Shown piece by piece: positions 1 through 11,226 of a stretch of 64,000 nt of DNA. The translations under genes were made by a program, and so were the position numbers. The stretch covers positions 7,739,131 through 7,803,130 of the forward strand of contig OZ007509.1 of NCBI GenBank assembly GCA_963931865.1, given 5' to 3'. Positions within the stretch are counted from its first letter, which is position 1, and each line of letters begins with the position of its first letter. This stretch comes from Axinella damicornis (Eukaryota > Porifera > Demospongiae > Axinellida > Axinellidae). The notes beneath the pieces were generated by a model. That model had not been told where the DNA came from. It saw nothing but the letters and a program-made list of their open reading frames with translations, and did no database searches.

Positions 1-189
1 TTACACCGCTAGTGACTCTGTGACATTGGCAAGCATCCTCTGTGACTGAGTATACGGAGTAATGTATGGTAAGCCATACCAATCCCACACTGATCCACCT
101 TGTCCTCGAGCTGAAGCAAGCTCTTTTATGATTTCCCATGGAGTATACCACCATAGATAATACCACTCTACACCAGTCTGCATCACCAC
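1..189 (-). other. Possible 3'-terminal exon of an unknown gene
   Basis: An open frame of about 60 codons ends in TAA at the window edge. It is rich in Trp, Tyr and Gly (for example WYTPWEIIKELA and WDWYGLPY), which is unlike random intergenic translation here. A possible acceptor AG lies just before the Thr-Gly-Val codons near 178-180, but its pyrimidine tract is poor. I do not recognise the family. It may be a real last exon, a transposon fragment or chance; the upstream exons were not found. Confidence 0.2.
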
Positions 190-1554
190 CCCATATACGC
201 CTCTTTACAGCACTAGCAGAGTAAGCTTAGCATTGAACTGAACTCACACAGTCTTGATGGAAGATTTGACAAAACTGCCCACTTTTTTCTACACTCTGAC
301 CCCAGGTTAAACTCCACGCCCCGCCCTCTTCGGCCGGTTCAAAGGTCAATTCGTAGTCAGGGCAGAAGTGGTCTTGGATCTTAATTAGCGCAGAGCAGCA
401 TCCGGCTGAGGAAAGTGTATCCGCTCCATATTGAAACTAACGCAGAGTGCCACCCCCTCATAAACCATAGCTCTACTTGTACAGCCTGCCAAATTTTGTT
501 GTCCAATGGGGATGTTAGCTACTCACATAGATACCTTTTAGGGGTAAACAAATTAATTCGACGTGGATATTGGTCCAGCAGGAAGTACATACTTTAGGTA
601 TAGGTACTGGAAATGCACGCGCATCTAGAACTGGCCCTGGCCCTAACCCATTGCCCTACTTCCTGCTGGACCAATATCCACTTTGAAATTAATTACTGAC
701 TATCGCTTCTTGCAGCTTGACCAGTTGGCCGTACTGCAAAAAAGGCGTTGAACTGTGTGTGCTGTATTTCAACCTTGTTTTGCATTCCTGGGAACCAGGC
801 TACACACATATTTGTCCTTTGACCCCATACTTATGGAAGAACATGTATGACTCCACCCCTTTATTAGTGTTCAGCTGTTCCAGCTTCGGCCTCCTCCTAC
901 ATAGGTCTATTGACTTTCATTTCCTCGCTTGTTTCAGGTAGTATCACTTGCTTGAGGGATGCTGGGTGTGGATGAGTGGTAGTGTAATTGTGATGTCTCA
1001 AACGCACCCCCAAAGTCTAAGGGCTCCTTACGTAGAGTGCTTATAGTGGATACAGTACCACAAGAAGACCCTATTAATTTCGTGTGAACTATAAACTGAC
1101 TCTTCCTCTTTGACAGAGGCCTAGACATCAAGCAATCACATGACTTGATGTACAAGAATAATCTCTCTCTCGTAGGAATGTAATGATGGCTCTTCATCCA
1201 CCCTCTGTCCCCCTTCACCCTCCATCACCCCCTCATGCCACTTTGAGTGAGTCCTGCAGGTTCGCCAATCACTATTTGTTCATAGTAGCTTGCTAGCTTC
1301 TGGTCTTTCTGCACCAACCCTGCCATGGCCCTATCTCGTAGAGGTATTAGGCAACCCTTGGCAGTATGCATACCCAGCTTGTCACATACCCTGTAATCAG
1401 ACCTTATACAAAAAAACCTTCATGAATGAAGTACAAGAATTTCAGTCCAAGTTGGACTAGACCATTCAATGGGAACTCATGGAAGAGTGTAGAATTTACA
1501 AGTGAACATTGTTAAAATTCGGTGATAAATACAAGCATTCTGAAGCACGGTAGG
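190..1554. other. Intergenic, with one foldback element
   Basis: No gene is supported. Positions 568-590 and 656-681 form an inverted repeat (GGATATTGGTCCAGCAGG and its complement), a short foldback element of about 115 bp. Degenerate relatives of the same ends appear near 9.08-9.18 kb and 9.86-9.97 kb. The rest is unremarkable A+T-rich sequence up to the 3' end of copy A. Confidence 0.5.
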
Positions 1555-2360
1555 CTAGCAGTCCGTGTTAGTGTTCAACCTCTCCCTCTGTGGTGAGCCC
1601 TTTGCAAAGTGGTTTTTGATCCACCCACATGCATCTGCTGGTGAAGAGGGTAGGCCAACTTGTGTGGTAGTACGTGCACTATTGCGGAGGTTAAGCGTCA
1701 GTTGTGTGCAGAAGAATGCCAGTTCACTCTGAGAGCACGACCTCACTAGTCCATTGCTGACACTCTTTAGCTGCATGTAATATTGTTATAGATGATAGAC
1801 AATCAGCGTATGGTTGAGTGCTGCATATGCACATCATGCATATGAACAGTTTCATTTACTGCAAATGTAACAAAGTAGTAGTCAGTGCAACATACCCATT
1901 GGCAGGCATCTCTGTGGACTTGCTCAGCAACAAGAACTGTGACTGCTGTTGCAGGCTCTGTGCTGTTCACTCGCAGGAGTTGCTGTGTGTAGTTTAGCAC
2001 ATCACAAACTGAAGTGAGACCTTCTGTGTTAGGGAATCTGGGGATGGCACTCTGTTGAGCGAAAGATGATTGTTGCAGTAATAACATTCCCAGGTTCCAA
2101 TGCGTTGTACTTAAACAGCTGGATTCAGAGCAGAGGGAGATAAGCTGAATGTGGAAATGACCCCCCAAAATCTTTTGTTAGTTAACAATTAAACTCACAG
2201 CTGCACTCCAGAGCACAATAAGTCCTTCCCGGAGTGTCTTTCTAGCTTGAGGCTCAGAGACGTCTGCATGTCTGCCAAAGTTCACTGGTGCAGCAGCAAC
2301 AAAGAACACAGGCATCGCAGCTGTGAAGATCAGTGTAATGGCACTGAATAGGTAGACCAT
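1555..2360 (-). CDS. Secreted six-cysteine protein, tandem family copy A
   Basis: Three exons: 2199-2360, 1896-2051 and 1555-1770 (54, 52 and 71 codons plus stop), giving 177 residues. Donors are GTGAGT and GTATGT, acceptors are CAG, and both introns are phase 0. The chosen ATG starts a hydrophobic signal peptide (MVYLFSAITLIF...FVAAA), with likely cleavage near residue 24; all copies share this start. The mature part has six cysteines (about residues 70, 104, 118, 127, 154, 177), two N-glycosylation sequons in exon 2 (Asn-Tyr-Thr, Asn-Ser-Thr) and helix-prone stretches such as SEPQARKTLREGLIVLW. A TATA box lies 83-90 bp upstream. I do not recognise the family. Secretion is inferred from the signal peptide; a helical, disulfide-bonded, cytokine-like or defence role would be speculation. 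Copies C and D lie downstream in the same orientation. Confidence 0.8.
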
Positions 2361-2442
2361 TTTACAAGAAGCTAGCAACTTTGTCTTTGCTGAATGTCTA
2401 CCTACACACCTTGATGTTCTAAGGTTTTGACATCCATGACTG

Positions 2443-2450
2443 CTTTTATA
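2443..2450 (-). promoter_or_regulatory. TATA box of copy A
   Basis: TATAAAAG on the minus strand, 83-90 bp upstream of the copy A ATG. Copies C and D have a TATA motif at a similar place, and the segment between TATA and ATG is also recognisably shared (CAAAGACAAAGTTGCTAGC-like). This supports a conserved core promoter. Confidence 0.6.
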
Positions 2451-3906
2451 GCTTTTTCTAAGGTGGGCCATCCTTCAGGATATCATATGAGATAGTTGTT
2501 ATAACCTTACCAGAAGTATACATGAATAATGATCTTACCTACAGCAGCATTCCACAATGCAGAGATCATGCATACTGCTGCTAGAATTATCTCATGCAAT
2601 GATCACTAAAATGAGAATGCCGACTTCCTGTGTGCTGCTGTGGTTTTAATATTGAAAATTATTGTGAACTTATCATGAGTGATTAACTTATGAGTTTAAT
2701 TTTACCAGCTACAATGATCTCTGCGTTTTGGCAGCTGCTGTATGTAGGAGGATCGTATTGATATTGTCAAAACCAGACACACTCGTCTTGTGCATGACTC
2801 TGTCACATGTATCAGGGCTGAAGATTACATCACACTGTAGCCGATTTATGATGCAACACTAGAGGCTACAACTGAGCTAAAAATAAATTCTGTTGCTATG
2901 GAAACAACAATTCCACATCCATTGGTCACCATGTGCAGATAGGCTACATCTAGCTCAGATTTGAAGTTAATTGGACGTACTGTGTCCAAGTTATGGTCTC
3001 CCACATTGAAGTCCATACAAATTGGGGAGCCGCGAGAAAAAAAAAAAGGATTTGGTATTGAGCACAGTACATTTCTAATCTGAATTGCAGCCTATTTGCA
3101 TGGTGACCAATCATGGTTGGTGCTGCCATAGCAACAGAAATATTTTAGTCTATTGCATGGGGCTGATATAGAGAGTACCATACTTCCAGCTGCTGTTTTG
3201 TGACCATGCAGCAACTTGATTTTGCATATAGCTAATGCTCCAAGAGTGAGTGGCGTACTGCATTGACTTTTTTTTATCTGATGCTTTAAGCACACATGCA
3301 AACACCATGCAGTGTAGAACTAAAATATCTATTACAGGATATAACTTAGTGTGTGTGGTATGGCAAAGCTATGATGTGTAGCTAAAGGTTTTTGAGCGAA
3401 TCAGTACACCCGGCCAACAACAAGTTTATGTCTCTACAAGGCATACTAATGTTGACAGAGCTGTGATGCTGTGAATCACTCCAGTTTGCATGTTAACATA
3501 CTAAGCAATATTGTTATCAAAATCCTAGCTTCTGTTCTCATGGGTTGACCTGAAATAGCTACACCTTGCTTCTACTTTGGCCACATGTACAGATGTAGCT
3601 GAGAGTGAATGCACTTCCTGTGTATGTATCACTTCCTGTCTCTGCCTACACCACCATGCCCAATGTGAACCATGATTTATGGTCATGTGACAAGAAGGTA
3701 CTACTTTTATTATTCAGAGCTCTGTGCCCTAGCTAGGGTGGGTTTCTCAATGAAATATTTGGAATGCATAAAGAGGAATGGTGTTCCTGGGTTCAGATTA
3801 ATTGGCATCATGGGACTTTTTTCAAGACGTACAGTTCCCACTCCTATCGCACTGTGCACCTGAATTAAATGCCAGCTAAGAACTGACGTGTAATGTTTAT
3901 ATAAGT

Positions 3907-4096
3907 TAGCCTCATACCCAGGCCCTGCCCCACCTGAAAAGGAAAGTGGCCAGTATCCACAGTTTGCACATGCATGTAATTATGATAGAGGAGGAGGGGC
4001 ATATGACACTTACCTATCCATGTGCTTGATGATGTGATGTAGTTGCACCCCACAGAATGTTCGGGCAGGGCGGGGCGGTGCCTGGGTATGAGGCTA
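3907..4096. mobile_element. Foldback element, TAGCC family, copy 1
   Basis: Ends read TAGCCTCATACCCAGGCCC and GGGTATGAGGCTA in inverted orientation, 190 bp apart. The flanks (ATATAAGT and ATATCGAGT) look like a decayed target duplication. No coding capacity. It belongs to the family described at 60639-61221. Confidence 0.7.
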
Positions 4097-4873
4097 ATAT
4101 CGAGTGAGGTACAAATATTTGACCAGTCTTGCAACTTCATCATCACTTGTCTCTTGGTTGTTCTGTGCAGCAGCAGACAATGACCTGCACTTCCTCCTCT
4201 GATGTATAGGCATCCAGCCAACTTTACCATCTTCCATACGAATCCTGGAGCACTGTTCCTGACTCTCAACCTAGGCCTTCAGGTGTACATCATCCTCACT
4301 AGCTGCTGGAAGCCTCTTCTCTTGAAGAGGTAGATTGGTGCAGCCCATGTCACTCGATCAGTGAGTTGCATTACACACACAGTCCCAATGACACACTCAC
4401 ACTACCCACACCATATCAACTATCCCTTTGGGGTAATCCCCCTCCCCCAAACATTGGCATGGAAAACACATTGAGGCTGAATGTCAACCTTTCAGTTTCA
4501 GAGAGGTGGAATTGCACTAAACAAACTCTCACAACCTCCTAGTTACATCTCAATTGACTCCAAGTGGTTACCCTCCCCTCTCCATCACAGTGCAACCAAC
4601 ACAAAGCACTCCCTACCGGTAATCAAGGCTGACCTGCATTAAGAGAAAATCCCCAGACAACACTAGTTTCACCTTGCCCTGAAGCCAACTAGCTAGAACA
4701 GCTAGCTGGTTGAATGTCCAAACTCAAGTTGGTATTAGCTACAGTCCTTTTCGTTGGTTTGCTCACACATGACTAATCCCTGCAGAAATGCCTAGAAGAT
4801 AAACTAATCAAAATGATCATGCATGCATAATCCTAGCCACTTGCCTATAGGTTCCATGTACATGATTATATCA

Positions 4874-4920
4874 AGAGCGCATGATGACATCATGAACAAT
4901 GATGTCATCATGCGCTCTTG
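4874..4920. mobile_element. Hairpin element, CAAGAGCGCATGATG type, copy 1
   Basis: A near-perfect inverted repeat with arms CAAGAGCGCATGATGACATC and its complement around a loop of a few bases. It is flanked by TTATAT on both sides, a possible 6-bp target duplication. A second copy lies at 36968-37025. No coding capacity. Confidence 0.7.
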
Positions 4921-5283
4921 TTATATGTAGTGAGTTACTGACACATGCATCGCACATAGCTAGCATTGTGAATTGTCACTAGACACAGGCCAGAAATGTC
5001 ATCCTCTTTTTCTGTTGTGTCGCATCTGGTATAGTACTCACATGCTCATTAACTACAGAGCCAGCACGAGTGCAAAGTTCATAGTTGCTGATGGCATGTG
5101 TTAACAAGCCTACTACGGACCTTGTCCACTACCCCATGTGCACTATGCTTCATGACGCTCAAATGTTCCTGGCACCATGTATAAAAGTTCCTTTTAGTCT
5201 ACTCTGCATGGTTCTTAAACTTGATTGCCGAGCGGGAAGCGAGGCAACTAATCGTGCAGCAGGGCAGTCGAATCTGAGCTAGC

Positions 5284-5284
<1 letters not shown>

Positions 5285-5322
<38 letters not shown>
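5285..5322. repeat. TA microsatellite
   Basis: A pure (TA)n run of about 19 units. Confidence 0.95.
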
Positions 5323-5327
<5 letters not shown>

Positions 5328-5859
5328 TTGTAACGCTCAGGAATGCAATAAGGACGTCACTCATACGCACTGTGCAAGCAAGTGCGCGGGAGTGAACTCA
5401 CGCAAACTCACAAGTGTGTGGGGGCACTCACACAGCGAATGTCATCCTTACAACATTATATGGTATCTGCTGCCACTTATAATACAGAGTTGAAAAATGA
5501 TTATGGGTGTCGCGGTTTCTTCATGAATATACTTACCTGGCTGGTGCTGGGTGAGTACACGAGTCACATGAATATACTTACCATGTACCAGGCTGTGAAT
5601 ACATTTCCCGGCTTGAATGTCTCTTACATGTACAGCTGGCAAGTATTTACTAGCTTCCCGCAGGCTCTTCTGCGTGCATTCACGTATTCACTAGTTTAGT
5701 AAATTAACTCAGGAGTACATGATCAAAGCCACATCGAACTGAAGCATCTTAAGTGATTGAGGTACATTGCTTGCAGCATGCTAGATACAATTACAAATGA
5801 CAGTCTAGAACTGCATGCTTCCAGTATCTCATAACATTCTGCAAATAGCTAAATGTAGG

Positions 5860-6236
5860 CTAGCAGTCTGTGTTAGTGTTCAACCTCTCCCTCTCTGGTG
5901 AGCCCTTTGCAAAGTGGTTCTTGATCCACTCACACACATCTGCTGGTGAAGAGGGTAGGCCAACTTGTGTGGTAGCACGTGCACTATTGCGGAGGTTCAG
6001 TATCAGTTGTGTGCAGAAGAATGCCAGTTCGCCCTCAGAGGATGACTTCAGTAGTCCGTTGCTGGTTTGAGAAGAAGTCATGCTCTGAGGTACTGCAACA
6101 AGTTGCTTTACATTCTTCTCTCCTCTCAACAACAACAGCCATCCCCAGATTACCTACCACAGAAGGTCTCACTTCAGTTTGTGATGTGCTGAACTACTCA
6201 CAGCGACTCCAGCCTGTTCATATTGATCAAAGATGA
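5860..6236. pseudogene. Scrambled relic of the six-cysteine family, copy B
   Basis: On the minus strand 5860-6063 matches exon 3 of copies A, C and D nearly to the end (ARATTQVGLPSSPADVCEW...NTNTDC and stop). The first four codons and the usual acceptor context are replaced, and the first exon-3 cysteine is serine. About 70 bp away, 6135-6212 on the plus strand matches the first half of exon 2 (AIPRLPTTEGLTSVCDVLNY). The two exons therefore point in opposite directions, and exon 1 and the rest of exon 2 are missing. This is an inversion-plus-deletion relic and cannot make the family protein. Confidence 0.8.
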
Positions 6237-6239
6237 AAC

Positions 6240-8411
6240 CATTTGCTTTTGCCGTAGGAATTACAACGACACCCATGATTGCTTTCCATTCCCTTACCGG
6301 CTAGGTTGTTTGCTGCTGATAATTATGTTGTTCAAAAGTCTCTATTTATTATATCTTATCTCTGCACTTTGCTTCAACTAAAAACCTTGTCACACCCTGA
6401 TGCAGAGAACATTTGTACTTCCTGTGTACTTATCACTTCCTGTCTGTCAGGTGACCCACCAATCTGCATGCCCAGTATAGAGAGTCCCAATATGAACTAT
6501 ACTATGGCTTTAGCTTTGCTTATGCCTGACATATTAGCAACACTGGTTATTTTTCTATGATTGTGCTATGTAACCTTCTGCAGTAATACTGTATTGCAAG
6601 GTTACGTTGAGAAGGGGCTCTATAGCTATATATCAGGTGTGGGTGCAGAATCAAGTTCCTATCTCTATGTGCACCTGAGCTATAATTCGACCTCCAACTA
6701 GGAACTGAGTCGCATGGTACACATAGGTATAACATATAGATACATAGCAGACGATGACCTGCACTTCCTCCCTGGCTACGTACACTGTTCCAGACTTTGA
6801 AGCTGCCCATACACAGGTCTTCAGGTCTACATCATCCCCACAGCTAGAAGGCTTTTCTCTCTTGAAGATGTGCATTGGTGCGGCCATGCCACTCTGACCT
6901 CTGCCTCAGTGAGTGGTAAATTCTTTACACACTCAATGATACACTCACATCACTCACAAATCACACATTTAACACTCATCACATGCACATCACAAATCTC
7001 CTCACTCACTTCTCAACACAGAACAAGTGCATACCTGATACGAGTGCATACCTCATATATACTGTAATTGATATCGTGTAACAGAATCCTGAATTGCCAT
7101 ATTCTCCACCTCATGCTAGCTAGCTACTGTCCTCCTCACTCACCTCATACGCCTCCTCCCATGTCACCACCACACCCAAGATTAAAACACCTCCAACAGC
7201 TAGGTCATGGACGTTCGCTGCCGATATGCATGGAACAACAGGTGTTTGGCAGCCTTGATCCTAACCCCACCCAATGCTATAACATTACCCACCCACCCAC
7301 CCACCCACATGCACACAAAATCGGATTAGCTTGAATGTATAATTATGAGTTTTGAAATGTAAGCACTCACACTGGAGGTAGATATATAGCTGCATGAGCT
7401 TTATGGGGCAAGCACAAGCATGCCTGCCCAGCCTCTGTCCTAGTCTGCCGCTTGTCATCTTGGTCATAATTATTCTCTTCACTATATTATAGCAGTCTCA
7501 TTATGCGATTGTGCTCTTGTGTATGTCCTAGCCCATCAACTCTACTGCTCTTGATGCTTGCTTGCAGCAAGAACGACCAGTGAAAGCAGTTGAGGAGACT
7601 CAGCTTGGTGCAAGCATAGCTATGATGAACGATTCCAAAGACACATTGATCTATCTGTGAATTCCATAGTTGTAAATGTATAGTATCCTGAACTTTAATG
7701 GTGTAAATGCCGATAATGAATTATTTGTCTGTGTTCTGGTGTTATACATGTACAGATAAGAGACCATCATTGAATAATTACATTGGTGTTTGCAGTAAAT
7801 GCTACTACCACTGTATGTGAATTATCCATGGTAGCATGTCTGCTCATGCAGTTCTGGGACCCATTGCTAAAAGGCAATTTGCTAGCCATTAGCAATTTCC
7901 ATGGAATCCTACGTACCATTGGTAATATATTACGACTCCTGAATGATATTCTTAAAAATGTGAATGAACATACACCGACTGCATGCATGAGCTCATATTA
8001 TGACAGTACAAGCATCATGTCAAGGCAATACCTCATACGTATTCTTCAATTATAACCTGCTGGACACCAAACTTTTGCTTTGGGTCAAAAACTGTACATG
8101 TAGCTATAGCTACCAATAACAACAGTGAGATGTTAGGGAATCGTTTTAGGATATTTATGTAGGGCCGTTTATTAGACTGCAACTGAAATCATGTCATTGT
8201 ACTATGATTGTAGGAAGTAATGCAAAGCAATACAAACCACACTGCTGTACAGTAGACAGCTAGTGAGGTGAAATTATAATACTGACAACTTAACCACTAA
8301 GTGAGGCATATGGTTCTCAGCATGCTAAGACAAACTGCTTCATAGAACTGCTCATGTACATATAGAGTAGGAGTCTCAACAAAAATGTAATGCCTTTTGG
8401 CTAGCTATAGG
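6240..8411. other. Intergenic spacer between copies B and C
   Basis: No gene is supported. About 6730-6960 is a second copy of the segment at 4150-4390 (shared pieces include GACCTGCACTTCCTCC and TCTTGAAGA); neither is open throughout. A CACC-rich stretch lies at 7290-7310. Nothing else is recognised. Confidence 0.45.
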
Positions 8412-9401
8412 CTAGCAGTCTGTGTTAGTGTTCAACCATTCCCTCTCTGATGAGCCCTTTGCAAAGTGGTTGTTGATCCACTCACATGTATCTGCTGGTG
8501 AAGATGGAAGGCCAACTTGTGTGGTAGCACGTGCACTATTGCGGAGCTTAAGCGTCAGTTGTGTGCAGAAGAATGCCAGTTCACTCTCCGAGCACGACCT
8601 CACTAGTCCATTGCTGACACTCTTTAGCTGCATGTACAGATATTTACAGACGCTCAGTGCATGGTTCAATGCTAATGTCATCAGCTATCAACATCCTCCA
8701 AATCTAACAAACTAGCAGCCATGCATGATTGCAACATACCCATTGGCAGGCATCTCTGTAGACTTGCTCAGCAACAAGAGCTGTGACTGCTGTTGCAGGC
8801 TCTGTGCTGTTCACTTGCAGGAGTCGCTGTGTGTAGTTTAGCACATCACAAAGTGAAGTGAGACCTTCCATATTTGGGAATCTGGGAATCGTACTCTGTG
8901 TTGTTGCGAGAAAAGTATACAATCCTGATTGTGCATGTGAAATACATTGTACCAGCTACATTCCCAGGCCATCCAAGCTGCATGTGGCTTCATTATGTGC
9001 TGGAAGAGGAAATGTATAGCGAAAAATTATATAGTATATTATGCACAAACTGCCAAATCTTTCGATATTCGAAGTGGTTATTGGTCAAAGTAGGGCGATA
9101 GGTTAGGGTATATTAGGTGCTGAATGCGAAGGCGTGTCCGTTACCATGTAATCAGTGACTGTATACTTCCTGCCGGAAATTTCGTCGCCAGGAAAAATTG
9201 TCACGGTGACGAAATTTCAATTAATTTTTTATACTGACAACTCACAGCTGCATTCCAGAGCACAATCAGTCCTTCACGGAGTGTCTGTCTAGCTTGAGGC
9301 TCAGAGACGTTTACATGTCTGCCAAACGTAATTGGTGCAGCAGTGACAAAGAAAGCAGGAACCGCAATAATCAAAATCACGGCGCTGAAAATGTTAGCCA
9401 T
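8412..9401 (-). CDS. Secreted six-cysteine protein, tandem family copy C
   Basis: Three exons: 9246-9401, 8740-8895 and 8412-8627 (52, 52 and 71 codons plus stop), giving 175 residues. Splice sites are GTGAGT and GTATGT donors with CAG acceptors, all phase 0, at the same positions as copy A. The signal peptide begins MANIFSAVILIIAV, with likely cleavage before PITFGRH. All six family cysteines and both exon-2 sequons are kept. Differences from copy A cluster in the signal peptide and scattered surface-type residues, while motifs such as SEPQAR, TLREGLIVLW, NSTEPATAV and NHFAKG are unchanged. It appears functional; the role is unknown. Confidence 0.8.
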
Positions 9402-9468
9402 TTAGCTAAAAATTATTATTAGCTAACGACTTGTCTTTGCAGAACGTCAGCCTTGATGCCTGACATCG

Positions 9469-9477
9469 CTATTTATA
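9469..9477 (-). promoter_or_regulatory. TATA box of copy C
   Basis: TATAAATAG on the minus strand, about 70 bp upstream of the copy C ATG, matching the arrangement of copies A and D. Next to it, at 9487-9740, a leader segment containing ACATCGGCCCTGACACGG occurs twice, a local duplication of upstream sequence. Confidence 0.55.
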
Positions 9478-9740
9478 TCCCCAGTGCAAGGGATGTGTCC
9501 GCTACATCGTCTCTGTACTCAGATTTTAAGCTGTTTGTGTTAGTTACATCGGCCCTGACACGGGATGTATCCGTAATGGTACTGAATAGTAATTATCAAA
9601 TCGCTAACAACTTCGTCTTTGCTGAATCTCCACTTAGTTCATTGAGAAATTGCAATCCAAAATTTGAGCTGTTTGTTACAACACAGTTCACACCTAACAT
9701 CGGCCCTGACACGGGATGTATCAATATGGCACTGAATAGG

Positions 9741-10372
9741 TAGCTAAACCACAGATGACGGAGGCGGGTGTGAAAACACGGCATTTGCGGAGGATCGTTG
9801 GCAACAATTGCTGCAATGACACGAATAATGAACAAAACGTTTAATAGCTACTTCCAGTTCAGCTTCCGGGAGGAAGTCTGGTTAATGCACACGCATGCGC
9901 ATTCGGCACTAGCCCTGGTATATACAATATGCCCACTGCCCTGATTCCTGCCAGACCAGTAACCACTTCGTAATTATTAGGTCAAGTTTTAAACGTACAA
10001 AAACAAGAATTTAGGTATAAAATTTGGGGGTGGCTGATCATGACTGGCTGGTAGTGTCCAGTACAGATGCTGAATTCTTTCAATGCGCTTGTGCTGGTCA
10101 TACAAGGAAATAGTTAATATGAATCTCAAGTCACCATACATACAAAGTCACTAATACAAAGACCAACAACAATAAACATGTCTACACACGTTTGGATTAT
10201 TGCATGAGAATAAACTGTTATGATGCAGTGGGTAATATTATTTATTCTGAAATCAGAATATGAAAATCTCCAGATGAAATTTACTTTGTATAGCATAATA
10301 TTGTAGTGCTGCTAGATAAGACAACCTGGAACTGCATGCTTCATGTACATAGAGAGTAGTTTCAATGTTTGG
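9741..10372. other. Intergenic spacer between copies C and D
   Basis: No gene is supported. About 9862-9970 contains a degenerate relative of the foldback at 568-681 (TTCCTGCCAGACCAGTAACC). Otherwise A+T-rich and unremarkable. Confidence 0.45.
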
Positions 10373-11132
10373 CTAGCAGTCCGTGTTAGTGTTCAACCTC
10401 TCCCTCTCTGGTGAGCCCTTTGCAAAATGGTTCTTGATCCACCCACATGCATCTGCTGGTGAAGAGGGTAGGCCAACTTGTGTGGTAGTACGTGCACTAT
10501 TGCGGAGGTTCAGTGTCAGTTGTGTGCAGAAGAATGCCAGATCACTCTCAGAGCATGATTTCAGTAGTCCGTTGCTGACTGTCTTTAGCTGCATGTCATA
10601 TAGACGATAGAGGACCAGTGCATGGTTGAATGCTGCATATCATTTACATGCAGTATGAAGCAGTAGTCAGTGCAACATACCCATTGGCAGGCATCCCTGT
10701 GGACTTGCTCAGCAACAAGAGCTGTGACTGCTGTTGCAGGCTCTGTGCTGTTCACTTGCAGGAGTCGCTGTGTGTAGTTTAGCACATCACAAAGTGAAGT
10801 GACACCTTCTGTGTTTGGGATTCTGGGGATTGTGCTCTGAAAAGGAAGATAGTCACATTCAATACCGTTTCTGACCAGTTGTCCCATATCTATAACAGTG
10901 CCAATTAAATCAATGTGAAAATTGCATAACAATGAATGGTAAATCTTTTGGTAATTAACAAACTCACAGCTGCATTCCAGAGCACAATCAGTCCTTCCCG
11001 GAGTGTCTTTCTGGCTTGAGGCTCAGAAATATCTGTCTGTCTGCCAATCCTCACTGGCGCAGCAGTGACAAAGCAAGTAGGTAGTGCAATCATCATCAGG
11101 ATCAAGGTAATGGAGCTGGATAGATTCAACAT
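10373..11132 (-). CDS. Secreted six-cysteine protein, tandem family copy D
   Basis: Three exons: 10968-11132, 10681-10836 and 10373-10588 (55, 52 and 71 codons plus stop), giving 178 residues. Splice sites and phases match copies A and C. The signal peptide begins MLNLSSSITLILMMIAL, with likely cleavage before PVRIGRQ. All six mature cysteines are present, plus one extra Cys inside the signal peptide. Exons 2 and 3 are of identical length in A, C and D, so indels are confined to the signal peptide, which suggests selection on the mature protein. Function unknown. Confidence 0.8.
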
Positions 11133-11218
11133 TTTATTAGTCGCAACTTTGACTTTGCTGTATATATTATGCAAACAGCGGTGAATTGCAATTCTAAGGT
11201 TTCTAACGTCGATGGTTA

Positions 11219-11226
11219 CTTTTATA
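11219..11226 (-). promoter_or_regulatory. TATA box of copy D
   Basis: TATAAAAG on the minus strand, 87-94 bp upstream of the copy D ATG, the same sequence and spacing as in copy A. Confidence 0.6.

Larger units (their letters stand above)
2461..5859. other. Intergenic spacer between copies A and B
   Basis: No gene is supported. It holds a foldback of the TAGCC family (3907-4096), a 240-bp segment (about 4150-4390) repeated near 6.73-6.96 kb, a hairpin element (4874-4920) and a TA microsatellite (5285-5322). About 2880-3020 resembles, in reverse complement, 34.9-35.06 kb, so it is a dispersed repeat. The rest shows nothing I can name. Confidence 0.5.

Noticed and set aside
3865..4269. 134-codon minus-strand ORF
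   Set aside because: Spans a foldback insertion and a duplicated segment whose sister copy does not share the frame.
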